NCBI GenBank assembly: GCA_030374805.1
Contig: JARGSG010000036.1
Location: forward strand, 434,001-498,000
Direction: 5' to 3'
Origin: Gracilaria gracilis
Taxonomy: Eukaryota > Rhodophyta > Florideophyceae > Gracilariales > Gracilariaceae
DNA length: 64,000 nucleotides
Part shown: piece by piece, positions 10,800 through 22,110 of the stretch
How positions within the stretch are numbered: the stretch's first letter is position 1
Layout: each line of letters begins with the position of its first letter
Program-made: the position numbers and the translations under genes
The notes under the pieces: model-generated
What the model saw: only the letters and a program-made list of their open reading frames with translations
Database searches by the model: none
What the model was told of the DNA's origin: nothing

Positions 10800-12500
10800 C
10801 ATGGCAGAGCAAATGGGCAGAGATTTAGGGCGGCTGGGAGCGCGCAGGAAGCACAAAAGAGAGCCAAAAAAGCACACGCAGTGGCTAGGAGCAAAAAGGC
10901 TTCGGATTTACGCCACTGAAGAGCATTGGAAAAGTTTGAGTTGTTTGGTCGGGACGAGCGCTGGCGCACCAGGGAGCGAATAAGCAGAAACAAATAGTGG
11001 TTTGGGGCGGCGGGGGGAGCGGTGCTGTTTGGCGACGTGCGTTGGCAGCAGCGCGGCCAGCCTGCTCTTATTTGTGTACACGTTGGAGCACTGTCTTGGA
11101 TTACAAATCTTATGGTGCACTCTGTTAACGTAGCATATGCTGGATGAAAGCGCATAGCGCGCTGCACGGGAGTTTTACAGCGGTTTGTGGTTTGAATTGG
11201 CTGGCACCGACTTTGCTGAGACAAAGACGGGGGAGAAGTGTGTTGCGAACTAGTAACGCACCACGCAGCTCTTTTGCGCGCTGGCCTACGTGCAGGCACT
11301 AAGGAGAAATTGACAGCGGCTACTAGAACCAAATATTTCTTGACAGCCTAGCAAAGTCCGTGACTTCTTACGCAGTCACTCACTCAGGAAGGTTCTCGGT
11401 GGGTTACAGGAGACTTTAGTACAACCTATGCAAAAGCTACTGTTATATTTTTTTGTAGCAGGTCTTTGCCAAATTCTACGGTTCGTATTGCAGGTAATAT
11501 GGATATAGGATATCAAATATACCCTATACCCAAACTTAGTGGTACCAAAAAATCAGTGTAAGTCATTGGGACCCAAAACTGAAAACTAATCGTAGAAATC
11601 AAAATTGAGTTTTTCACCTCTCATTTCAATAACACTTCTCGGCTTTGTACATTCTGTCTACCAGAGGTAGACGTAGGCGGAGCCGGAGTCTCCGCCATGT
11701 CCATGCAGTTCAACTTGTCTTCTGTGTCTCAGAAACATCTTGGCAGCTCTTCAAGTACAAATAATGAACACCTCCTCCTAGACGCACTTTAAAAGCTTCC
11801 TCAAACCATATCTCCTTGAATCTTCTATCATTAAGACTTCAATATGTCATTTCGTACAATTTTCGTTTTCCTTAGAAATGTCTCAGCCCAAACATAGCGC
11901 TTTACTAAAGATATTTGGCTGAGACAATATTTTATAACCCATGTCAATCTGATATAACATTTTAGTTTATGAACAACTCTGAAATACATAACTCGTGTAC
12001 ACCGGTCTAAACACTTTTTTTCCATATCTCATAAAAGGCATATAATCAATTTTCTATTTCGAACAAACCATATAAAAACATGTACGAAAATATACATAGC
12101 ATCGCATTATTTGGTCTCTACAATAATATAATAAAGTACGTCGGTATCACTATATCAATGAGAAAGCGGAATACGCCGAAGAACGGATATATCAATCAAA
12201 AACCGTTCAAACCAAGTCGTAACGAACAGTAGTGCTATAAATAATATCCGTTGCTGTCGACGCAATTGTACTGCATTCGATACCGATTCGATTCACGGTA
12301 TTCCAACACTGATTCGGTTAGACTCATTAGCATTGACGTTCCCGGACGAAATGTACAAAGTCCTTCTGCGATCTCTCCTCTGAAACTACGGCTCCTAGTA
12401 GAAGCAAACGAGTCTTTTTCTTGCTTACTGCCCTGTATAAGACTTTCACCCTTACTTGAATTTCAGTTACGCCTTCGATCCCTAATTATTCTCGTGTAAC
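10800..12500. other. Non-coding interval, GC-rich then AT-rich
   Basis: The G-rich repeat field fades out at about 11.3 kb and passes into AT-rich sequence (11.4-12.2 kb) with no convincing gene. The AT-rich part may be the 5' flank of the Mutator-like element that follows. No matching terminal inverted repeats were found by eye. Confidence 0.4.
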
Positions 12501-12508
12501 AACTTGGT

Positions 12509-15153
12509 ATGAACGTATCTGATCTGCTTGTATCGCTCTACTCCGCCGATCTTCATGTGGGCGAAGAAGGAAAACTAGGAATGTTGTTTGAGAAACACAA
12601 TGGAAAGTACAAGATATCTCGGCACATCTCTGTTAGAAACTGCAAATTATTTACGGCCCCTCCGTCGTACATACCCACTCATGAAAATGGATACGCTTCG
12701 TTTATTGACTTGAAAGGTTGTCGTCTAACAGAAGAAACCTTCTGTGGGACTTCGCCCTACTCAATGAGGTCAAAGACTACGAGAAAATCCTCAGTTTATT
12801 TACTTGGGAGTTGATTGCAAGTAACGAGGAAACCGTTTCTGTGTTCTGGCATCAAATGCTGCTCAACCAGCGTCGCCCGATGCAAGCAGCCTCACGCCGG
12901 TCTGTAGAAATCCGATCCGGAGAAAACTATGACGAACGAAGAAGGTGTGGCGGAGACGAAGATAAGTGGTAATTGTTCAACAAGTTCCCAATATCCTCCA
13001 AATGAGAGTGAGGGGAATTATGTTCAGGAGATATATTATGTACACAAAGATGCTAGTTGTCCTTCTTATCGAAGAAATTATTCAAATCACCCGCTCGAGC
13101 CAAGCATTTATCCATGTGGTGTGTCTCAACGAGAAAATTATGGCATTGATGGAAATGATGTATCGGAGTATGACAGAAGCCTGGCCAAACAGGTCTTTTT
13201 CTCTGCACAGAACGCTTTCCCTCTTCTGTGCAAACACGTTGACTTTGTTTCGAACTTAGATCAGCCCGAATCATTACAACATGCCAAGAATCCGCAAAGG
13301 AGATCTCTGAACTGGGTTTTCAAGGTGGGGAAAATGAAGTGTATCAAGGACGCAAGTGGAAGGCTTGCTGGTTCAAAACTACCAGACTTTATTGGTTGCT
13401 CACATTTTGGTGAACAAGGAATCAGGGATCCCAAAAAATGCTCCCTGGCAAAGTTACCGCCCCACTTACAAGGAGCAAACCCCCAGCTTGTATGTCGTTT
13501 GGTTGCAATGGCACAACATGGTATCTTCCTCGAAAGCTCCCCTGCAAGTAAAAATTACCCACTATATCCATTACGCAACCGCGCGAAGTTCTACACGCGA
13601 CCAGTATATCTCCAAGAGTCCCCAACATTAGTACATCTCAAATGTGATGTCGAATATTATTAATTTATTATGAAGGACAATGGGTCGGAAAGATACTTGT
13701 CATGGGCAGTTGTGGTTAGTACTGGAACGCATAAACACACTTGGCCCGTAATGAAGCCATCTCCCAAGTTCGTTCACAGATTTATATCAAATCTTTGTGA
13801 GGAATCTAAGATTCTCACCGGTCCTATGATTCTTCAGAAGCTTGAGGAAAAGTTTGGCTGTGCACCATCCCCTGCAACCGTGAAGAGTATCCGCCGAACC
13901 ATTCGGAAAGAGCGACATCCCACTGGAAAGTCATTTGCAGCCTTTCTCGAGGCCTTTCATTCTCAAAAGCAGATTGTTGGAAGTGGACATTGTTACGTGC
14001 TTTCAATTGAAGACCACAGGGAAAGTGATGAATTCAAACAGACCCGAGTGCAGAAAGGTATATCCGTTATATTTGGTGAGCCAGGGCTGTTATATAAGAC
14101 TGCCAGAAGTCCTAGATTTGGTTGCGATGGAACATTTGGAATTGTGAACGCGTATGTTGAGAACGGTGAACTCTTGGTATTTGAATTGGTTTCAATTGTT
14201 GCCAAAGATGAAGACACTGGATGTATATACTCTGTAATCCATCAGCTTTGCACGAGGAAGACAACAAATTCACCCTCATTGGTTTTCCATGAGTTCGTTA
14301 AGCAGTTACGGTATTGCGGCCTTCGTGATCCACTCTGTGCATCGGGCAAAGAACGTCTTACAATGGCTACCGACTTTGAAACAACATATGCATTTAGCTT
14401 AGCCCAAACTCTGAGCGAGGAGTTTAGGCCAGGGACTGTTATTGAATATTTGAAGACAATTGCAGTGGCATGTGACGTTCATGCAAAGCGGTGCATCATG
14501 GAAAGGTGTAACTTGGGGAACGAGCGAGCTCTCGTTCAATGGGCAGTAGGAACACGAGACCTGAAATCTTGTGAAGAATGCAATACAGCGCAAGATTATA
14601 TGAGATGCATGGGTGGGAAGTGGGAGTCCTTCTCAAACTGGTTGAGAACCAACCAGGGTGCTTTCATACTATGGTTTTAGAAGCTGAACTGCTCCATTTC
14701 TTTCGGAGAGAGACATCTTTCAGTTCTCTTTGATACGAATGCAAACGAATCTTATCACAACAGAGTGAAGTCATTGCCACATTACGCAATGAAACGTGGC
14801 CGAGGACTGGAATTTCTGGACGCAATGCAGTTGTTGAGGGAACTCGACCAGCGAGATGCATCAAATCTATGAAAAACCACGCCTTTAGATGGTTACCAAA
14901 AACGTCACGACCTGAGTGGAGATGTACGCAATCCAAGGGGCGTAAGAGAAATGATACCGAAGTTATCGTCATTGATGACAATGAATTTGCGGCGCAACAA
15001 CCAAAGAAGGCTAAGAATGCTAAACAGACTTCAAGAACTCGAAAGGGCGCAGCCCCACCTACCAAAACAATCGACGAGTTGAACTCAAAGATAGAGAGAC
15101 TTGAATACATACTGGTAAAAGTATTGGAACAGGGACAGAAGGATACGACATAA
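12509..15153 (+). pseudogene. Mutator-like (MULE) transposase, in several frames
   Basis: A MULE-type DDE transposase. The N-terminal part (12509-13663) has little similarity I can name. The catalytic part (13670-14680) has GCDGTFGIVNAYVENGELLVF with the first Asp, then TMATDFETTYAFSLAQTL with the second Asp and a CDVHAKRC segment. About 25 codons past a TAG at 14678, in another frame, comes FDTNANESYHNRVKSLP with the likely catalytic Glu. The last piece (14869-15153) has a Lys-rich linker and a coiled-coil-like tail (DELNSKIERLEYILVKVLEQ). Whether some frame changes are introns is unresolved; at least two look like real breaks. The recognition rests on the spacing and style of the three acidic sites. 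Confidence 0.65.
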
Positions 15154-15645
15154 AACTTTGGTAGTTTGACGACCTCATACATATAATTCAGTAAAATTTC
15201 ATAAATATATACATCATTCAAAAATATCTAAATATATATAAATTTATATTCAACTCCTGTCTTACTAGCACGTTTGATGATCTTAATGTATGAAGGTATG
15301 AAGTAAACTATTAGATTTTATAAGAGTAAAAAAGAAAATTGTTCTGCATATGAACCAATAATGTAATTTAATATATTTTTCTTATGAATTTTATAAATAT
15401 GTATGTCAGAATAGCAATCTAAATAATATTTCGTAGAAGCTGTACGAATTTCCTTATCTTCATACGTAGTTATGACGACTATATCATAAGGGATTGAGAT
15501 TCTGCCGTTGAGCTTTGTCAATTTACGTTCATTTTAAATCTATGGAATTATTTTAGATTTTTGTTGGAAGAATTGTACTTACCATATCATGTCTCATGCT
15601 GGCATGGCAGGTTTTGCCAAATTCACTGATTATGTCACCGTTTAG
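15154..15645. other. AT-rich non-coding interval
   Basis: Very AT-rich sequence with many TATATA and AAATAT runs and no protein-like frame. It may be the 3' flank of the Mutator-like element. Confidence 0.5.
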
Positions 15646-15734
15646 ATGCAAAGGACGCTCTACGTACTTGAGGCGGGTTTCCCATCTCCACTCTGCCGTT
15701 TCTGTTCTGCTGGCCTCCGTCCACTGCGCGCATC

Positions 15735-16653
15735 ATGGCTCCGAGAAAGTGTCGTGCTCCAGCACGTCAACATGAAAATGCCGAAGCCAGCCCTGCCGCT
15801 GGCGCCTCCCGCCGCCGATCACGAGTGGCACGCATGTCAGTTCCTGTGAAGCCGCGAAAAACTATTGGGAAGAAGGCGCCTCGAAGGCAGCCGAGAGCGG
15901 AAGGTACCACACCGCGCACCGGTATCTCTTTGCCACCCCCAGATCTACACGTGCTGCGGATGCCGCTGTTCACAATGCAGAAGCGTCCGCTGGTTCCTCT
16001 GCCGCAACGCCACCCGTCACACAGAGCATCCCGAATACTGGTTCTGACGCACCGTCCGCTTCCCCAATCGCCGCTGCTGCGGGTGCCACATCCGCCCAAG
16101 AAAGCCCTGCATCCTCGCGTTCTGCTCCGTCACACTCCGCCGGTGACGTGACACAGGCACAAGAAGGTTCATCGGCGCACCGCCCAGCGGGACCGGAAAT
16201 TCGCGCACCACTTACGTTGGCTCCAGTGACTCTGGGGTGCACTGGGTGAAAGTGGTGACAACCAAGCTGTTTCCGGTCGCGATATTGTCATCGCGGTTGT
16301 AAGAAGCTTGTAAATGTGGGAAAATGTGTGCGAATGAGCCCAGAGGGAAGCACGAAATGTGTGCATTGCGGTGGTGGAGGTGAAAGTGGGTTTTCTAGTC
16401 ACCGGGAGCTAATCAATCATCTAAGAACGATGGTATGCAGGGAGTCCCGCGGTGTTTATGTTTCCTAGACAACTCCGAAGGGACAGCTTGGACGTATTCT
16501 AACCCGTAAGATCGACAACCTCAAGCACGAAGTCCTCGTGAATGACAAATTGAATTTTCTCTGCATTTACTGCGACAAGTACACCAATTACCACGAGCGT
16601 TACAACCACTGCGTCAAGAATTGGCTCGTTACGTTTAAGGTCAAACCTGTCTA
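15735..16653 (+). pseudogene. Decayed basic, zinc-finger-containing coding region
   Basis: The reading begins at an ATG (15735) with a basic, Arg/Ala/Pro-rich stretch (MAPRKCRAPARQHENAEA). It continues in another frame as a Ser/Ala-rich low-complexity segment to about 16250. Then two cysteine-rich blocks appear: CVHCGGGGESGFSSHRELIN with downstream H and C, and CIYCDKYTNYHERYNHC. Both look like zinc-binding modules (C-x2-C with later H/H or H/C). Several stops interrupt it. The style is that of a nucleic-acid-binding protein from a mobile element, but the family is not identified. Confidence 0.4.
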
Positions 16654-17089
16654 GCACACTGTGAGAAAAATCCCGATAGGAAACCAGGAAGATGAAGACA
16701 ACGATGTGTGAGAAGAAGTGTTAGAAGGGGGCGATGGTCACAATGACAACGAACCTTCCCACAGTAACACTGAAAGCGTATCTTGTTAGTAGTTGCCCGT
16801 AGATATCGCATTCCAAGTAAACGTTTTTCTGCTGGTCCCACGTACCGAACGCCAAGCACTCGTCATCCCAATCTGAACCACATGTTCATTTGGCGCTGTG
16901 GTTTCCGCTGTTGCTGCTGTGCAGTCTTTGCCGCGGTGAACCACTGCTGCCGTTGCCGTTCTTGCTTCTCTTTCACACATTCATACGAAGCTTGATCCAC
17001 TTTTCACCACCTCCTGCTGCCCACACGATCACCCTCGTAGCCAATTCCAAATGCACCGCGATAGCGCGCGCGTGCTTTCCCGCAGCGCC

Positions 17090-17480
17090 AATCCGGAGCA
17101 CCAGCACGCGCCCGCGCTCGCAAATTAGGCAGAGAGCGCCCTCGCGCTTAAGACCTGATATAGGGGCGCGCGCGCTCTACAAGTAAAGACGGGCGCGCGC
17201 GCTGGCGAAGTAACCAGGAGCCCGCGTGCGCTCGCCAGGTAAAAACGAGCTCGCGCGCGCGCTGAGTAACGAGGAACGCTTGCGCGCTCTCAATGCAGCG
17301 ACGAACGTGCGCGCAACAATGTAATGACGAGCGCACCGCCATCGAAAGGTGAAGAGGAGAGCGCTGGCGCTTCAAAGAAAACGAAGAGCGCGCGGGCGCC
17401 CACGAGGTCACATCTAGTGCGCGCGCCCCGCTCACTCAACGGCGAGGGCGAGCGCGCGTTCGCGCCAATCATAAGAGGCG
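17090..17480. repeat. GC-rich minisatellite, period about 28 bp
   Basis: Roughly a dozen imperfect units of 25-30 bp. Each has an A-rich half (for example AAGTAAAGACGGG or AGGTAAAAACGAGC) and a purine-pyrimidine alternating half (GCGCGCGCGCT). The most regular stretch is 17180-17340. The alternating CG runs have Z-DNA-forming potential. Frames crossing it are open by composition only. Confidence 0.7.
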
Positions 17481-17898
17481 TGCACGTTCTTCGGGATGGG
17501 TTAGGCAGCAGCACACGCACGCCCCCAGAAGCGGCGAAGGTCCCGGAGAGACCTTATGGTGAACAGCCAATCTTCGAGGGGGCGTGCGCGTGCTTCACGC
17601 TCGTTCGCTAGACGGTTAATGAAAGCGAGCGCGCGCGGGCGTGAACCTTGTGATGACGATGAGGGCGGCGGGTGGTCGGAAGATTTTTCTACGCTGTAGG
17701 CGTCACGTAGACACGTGTGGAATATCCACGTGTGGAATTTGGGTACATGTCTGTTTGGGTATATGGTCCATCCGACATGCTCACCGGTAATATGTAGCAT
17801 TGGTCGTGATTTCAGTGATTACATTAACGGCTTAATATCATGACTCATAATCATCTCGCGCTGAAAATATTTTGAAATAATTTTATCTTTCAAGAAAG

Positions 17899-17952
17899 TT
17901 AACCCTTTTGACCCGGGAAACTCTTTTGTCTATTCAGATAGAAATAAGACAG
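17899..17952 (+). repeat. Left TTAA and terminal inverted repeat of the first piggyBac element
   Basis: TTAA followed by CCCTTTTGACCCGGGAA and an imperfect stem (TCTATTCAGATAGA). It mirrors the sequence that ends at 26425. Confidence 0.85.
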
Positions 17953-19010
17953 AGCCAATTAGATTGCAAGCAAAAACGCCAAGTAAGCTGATAAGAGCGC
18001 ACTCCAAGTTGGATGATTAGCCCACTTGTGCAAGTGCAGAGCTGAAATGCACTTTACACATAGGGTCTGCCAGAGTCAATTTCTCCTTGCCATTAAAGCG
18101 CAGATTACTTCCAGCCCACGAGGTCCGCAGTGTCGTGCGGGCAATTTCGACGCCCAAAACTGCAGGTGCGGCAGCGCTGCCATCGCAGGTCTCTGCACCC
18201 TCCTGCGTTACTTCCTCTCTTTACCGTTTTACCTCTCCTTCAGAACGCATGTTTGCAGCGCAAACCGCTATTGGAAGGACAAAGCCGGCGCGGCGTCGAT
18301 CTCTGCCAAAGCTTGCAACGCCACCCCGTTCTACCGTTTGAAACTCCACAAAACCGCAAGGTCTGAAGGCACACACCAATTCGTGGTAGACGGCTGCCGC
18401 TGGGTCCATCTACACCAACGCTTAGGACACCACTGCTTTCCACTGTTCATAAATCTCCTCCTAACCTCTCGGTTAGCAAGTTTACTACGTCGGCATTCGC
18501 TGACGCGCTACGGGGTCCAGCCAAACACTGTCCACGTACCTCGGACTTTCACGAGTACTGCTATGGCGCCGACGACACCTCCTGGTTTGTGATTGAGGCC
18601 TTACAATTCGTTCGATTCATTATATGAAAACCCTTCTGTTTTCTGAATCATCTACAGCGACGTCTACCGTAGTCTCACTTTGTAGTCATTTTTCTATCGA
18701 AGTCCAATCTGTTCTAGAATGGGGGCAAATCGTTGAAACTCGTGTTTCCAAATTAGACTTAACATAGATGTTGTGCACCTTGAGGGATACAGCGCTAGAT
18801 GAATTTGCGATGAGTGCCTGCGTTTGAAGAAAATACTAGTTGCCGTTAACAACTCTACCAAAAGGTCTAAGTGTTCTTGCTTTGGGTCTCATATTTATCT
18901 GTTGCACGCAACAAAGCGAAACGGAATTTCAAGGGCGCATAAGGCAAGCAGAGACTTGTGGACTCTAGGGAAACTACTGCACTGAACAGTGTACCTCTTC
19001 ATTGTTCGCA

Positions 19011-19598
19011 ATGAGTGACCGGAAAATTGTAGGCAATGGCTCGCATAGGGTAATGGCAGTTTCTGACAGTGTGCCATCGCAACTCCCAGGGCTACATGAT
19101 CAAGTTGTGACCCGGAGCAGTATGGCAATGTCTAGTGATGCCGATGCGTCCAATGTCGTGAAAGAAATTGCGGAAGCCGATCCGCCACTGGGATTGCGCG
19201 AAATCGTTGAAGAAAGTCTTGATCGCCTAGCTCCAAATACTCAATTGCCTCCAGTGACGAACACTAACGATGATATCGTTTGTGAAACGTGCGGGGGCAC
19301 ACCGTGCTTTTGGGCACAGTTAGGCCCCATAATGGTGGCCCATGTGTCTGTTGATTACCCTACAAGTGGAGAAAGAATTTCGGGGAACAACAAAGCACGA
19401 ACGAAGGCCTACAAGAAGTTCAGGTATGAAAGACAAGGCTTTCTTGGGAAAGGTGTTCGATTTCAGTTACCAAACTGCGTTCTCCAAGAGATACGCAAGA
19501 TTTTGCCGGATGAGAGAGGGGCGTACATGAGATTCAAAGGTCAGTGGCTTTACTTTTTATGCAAAGTTTTCGCCGTTGCAATGGTTGCTGTCGCCTGA
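19011..19598 (+). CDS. Cysteine-containing accessory protein inside the piggyBac element
   Basis: An intact 195-residue frame running head-on towards the transposase. The N-terminal 85 residues are acidic and low in structure. The centre has CETCGGTPCFW (a C-x2-C-x4-C cluster). It is followed by a basic block with NNKARTKAYKKFRYERQGF, then LGKGVRFQLPNCVLQEIRKILPDE and GAYMRFK near the C-terminus. I recall similar small frames near transposases in algae and oomycetes, but I cannot name a domain. It may bind DNA or the element ends, or be a captured gene. The ATG at 19011 is the first ATG in frame. It stays open while the adjacent transposase is broken. Confidence 0.6.
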   Translation: MSDRKIVGNGSHRVMAVSDSVPSQLPGLHDQVVTRSSMAMSSDADASNVVKEIAEADPPLGLREIVEESLDRLAPNTQLPPVTNTNDDIVCETCGGTPCFWAQLGPIMVAHVSVDYPTSGERISGNNKARTKAYKKFRYERQGFLGKGVRFQLPNCVLQEIRKILPDERGAYMRFKGQWLYFLCKVFAVAMVAVA

Positions 19599-19599
19599 T

Positions 19600-21637
19600 T
19601 TTGGCTTCGAAGACGACGCCTTGACACCAGACACTTCTCGGCTCTTTGTACAGCATGATACAAATCAGGGCGTGATTCACGGAATAGGTGTTTGTGGTGG
19701 AAGAACGTGAAACAATTCACGTGAAGACCAAGCTTGTATGCGGTGCATGAGTAATACGTATAACCCCCACGGCCCTGTTCGCTATGAGAATTGCAAAGGA
19801 AACAATGCACACTCTTTCTGTGTTCTGTTTCGAGCAGTATGTGGGGCGCTTCTGTAGCTGAACTATCAGATGCACGGCACGCGGTGGTCTCCGAATGACT
19901 GGAAATGGGTAAGAGCGAAGACTGCCTTTGTTGATATTCTGCATTGGCCTTGACGATCTGGACGATAATTTCTGCTTCATGTGATTGGTGTCTATGACTG
20001 ACTGCCCTGGCTTGCAGATTGCTTTTAGCAAAGCATGGGCATTCAAAATGCAGGCATCGAGAACGAACGTCAGTATGCTCATTTTCACGCGTCGTTCTTT
20101 CCTCACCGTTGCCGAGGTGGACCGTAATTGCTCAAATCTATCTAAGGCGTTCATAAACAAATTATAAGCTACGATTATGGAAGGGACTTGTAATGTAGTT
20201 CGCCGAAGAGACTGATTTCCTGTCCAACGAAGCAGAGGGGCAAGGCCGTGCACACATTTAACAGCATGTTCGTCTGGAGTGTGAATTCTGCAGGTCGATG
20301 TGTCGGCTAGGTCATTTGTGTAGAACGAAACCACGCGGCGGTCTTTGAACACAACATACTCCGCCTTTTGAGCAACTTCCAATGGAGATTTCGCATCCTT
20401 CCCCCTCTCCAAAACCTGAACCAAGCGCCATTTTCCCCGACATTCATGCTTGAGGCTTTCAATCGCTTCTTTTAGGGCCACTCTGTTAGGGCCATCTACA
20501 TTCGTAAACGGGACTGTTCCGAGTACTTTGCACTCCCCGTCGCTTAGAATGTCCAATTGTCGCGCTAATAAATGTCGAGTATAAAAATTGTTCATGACCC
20601 TGAGTCGGCTGCATTGAGAAGTGGGATGAAGCTGAGTCTGGTGGGCCATTTTGCGCACACCATAAAGCAGATGGTGTGGAGTTTGGCAAAATCTTTCCAT
20701 CTACTTTTCGTTCTACTGCACCCCGGAGGTTGCGAAAATATTTGTGTATCGCTGTACCGTGGTCCATCCAGATTTGTTGCCAGAACCGTTATTCTGAAAC
20801 TAAGTAGGTAGTCGTGCCAGCCAACCGTAGCATACAGACAGAAACCAAACTTTATAGGCTTAGACTTCATGTATGATCGAGCTGCAGACCGACGCTTACA
20901 TCGTATGGTGTTCTCATCCAGTGAGCTTACACCGACAGGAACAGCCATAGTGGCTGTATTCGTCTAGAAGTGCTCCAGTATTTGTCTGCTGTGCCATAAC
21001 GGATCTTCTACGGCGGCATTCGGATCACAATTAGAATAGATTCGTAGTGCAGATCGGATACCCATAAACTTATCTCTGCTCATAGTCTTCTTAAAGAAAG
21101 AGTCTCCAAGTAAGTCTGAATTGCACCAGTAGTCTCTCCAACGATTCAAGCGGTGCAGCGATGTAGCAAGTTTGAGTCTAATATAAGCCATCAACTCATC
21201 TACCGAAGCGGTTTCGTGCTATTACCGCGGTTCATAAGTTCTTTGCTGGTCCATTTTCGGATGCATTCTAGGAAAGAGTTGCTCAAGAACAGAGTAAACA
21301 GTCCAAGTTCTTGATTGTTATCATAATCCAATCGGATGAGATCTTTTTTTGCAAGAAAGAGACCACTGCACTGACACATTTTTGAACAATACGGTACAAT
21401 TTCGTACACTTGTTTGGAATCAGAAGCTCCGAGTGCGGAGACGACAAAGTTTGCGTCTTCGTCTTTGTCTGAAAAACAGCTTTCAGTGTGTTGGCTGTCG
21501 CATTCTGTTGCGTTTAACAACAAGCTCTTGGTATAGGCATCGTTTGGAATTGATAGTGAAAGCGTGGTATGGGTCATTGTTGCGTGTTTTGTTTTGCCAA
21601 TGGGGAATGAGGAAAAGATGTCAAGCAGGGCAGACAA
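19600..21637 (-). pseudogene. piggyBac transposase (DDE_Tnp_1_7), broken
   Basis: A DDD-type transposase normally specific for TTAA. The order on the minus strand is correct for the family. An acidic N-terminal segment (21637-21200) is followed by LHRLNRWRDYWCNSDLLG and MSRDKFMGIRSALRIYS (around 21130-21040). Next come VGVSSLDENTIRCKRRSAAR and KPIKFGFCLYATVG (20930-20830), containing the Asp region, then MNNFYTRHLLARQLDIL, VPSIIVAYNLFMNALDRFEQ and a Cys/His-rich C-terminal domain (CFLCNSH...CTAYKLGLHVNC, around 19800-19700). At least four frame changes separate these pieces. It is flanked by matching TTAA-bearing ends, so the assignment is firm even though the protein is dead. Confidence 0.8.
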
Positions 21638-21939
21638 AGCTGTCCACCATGTTTGGCGGCTTTCTAGTGGTTTGCTTCTTTTTCATCCAGGCCATTGGTG
21701 TAAGGGGTTGTGTGTCGCTTACTTATTACTGCATGTTCGCCGATCGCTGTTGCACAAAACAGTTCTTGGTGCAAACATGGTATGAAACGAATTCTTTTAC
21801 CGCTAGCCGAAAGTTCTTGACCCTCACCGAGACCTATTCAAAGCTCTCGGCAGCCAATTCATAGAAACGAATGAGTAGTAAAGAGTAATTAAAGAGAGAG
21901 GTACGATGTCGAAGATGGGAGGGTGGGTTGGGGAAAATA

Positions 21940-22110
21940 GAAAGGCACGATGGAGCAACAGGCAGGAGCCGTTTCAGCGCCGGCGGCGGCGTTGATACCG
22001 CCGTCGTCCAGCACTGACGTCGTGCGCGTCGTGAATTACACCTCCAGAGTGCCGCCCTCGCTATCTATCCACATTGCGTTTCATGCGCATAAAGTCCTTC
22101 ACACAGCACG
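21940..22110 (+). repeat. Direct repeat, left copy, of the YR retroelement
   Basis: Contains AGCGCCGGCGGCGGCGTTGA and CGTCGTGAATTACACCTCC and ends ACACAGCACG. Its partner is 26014-26184 in the same orientation. Confidence 0.85.

Noticed and set aside
9775-10812. Several long Ala/Arg/Pro-rich frames on both strands
   Set aside because: They follow the degenerate G-rich repeat field and show no conserved motif or consistent start.
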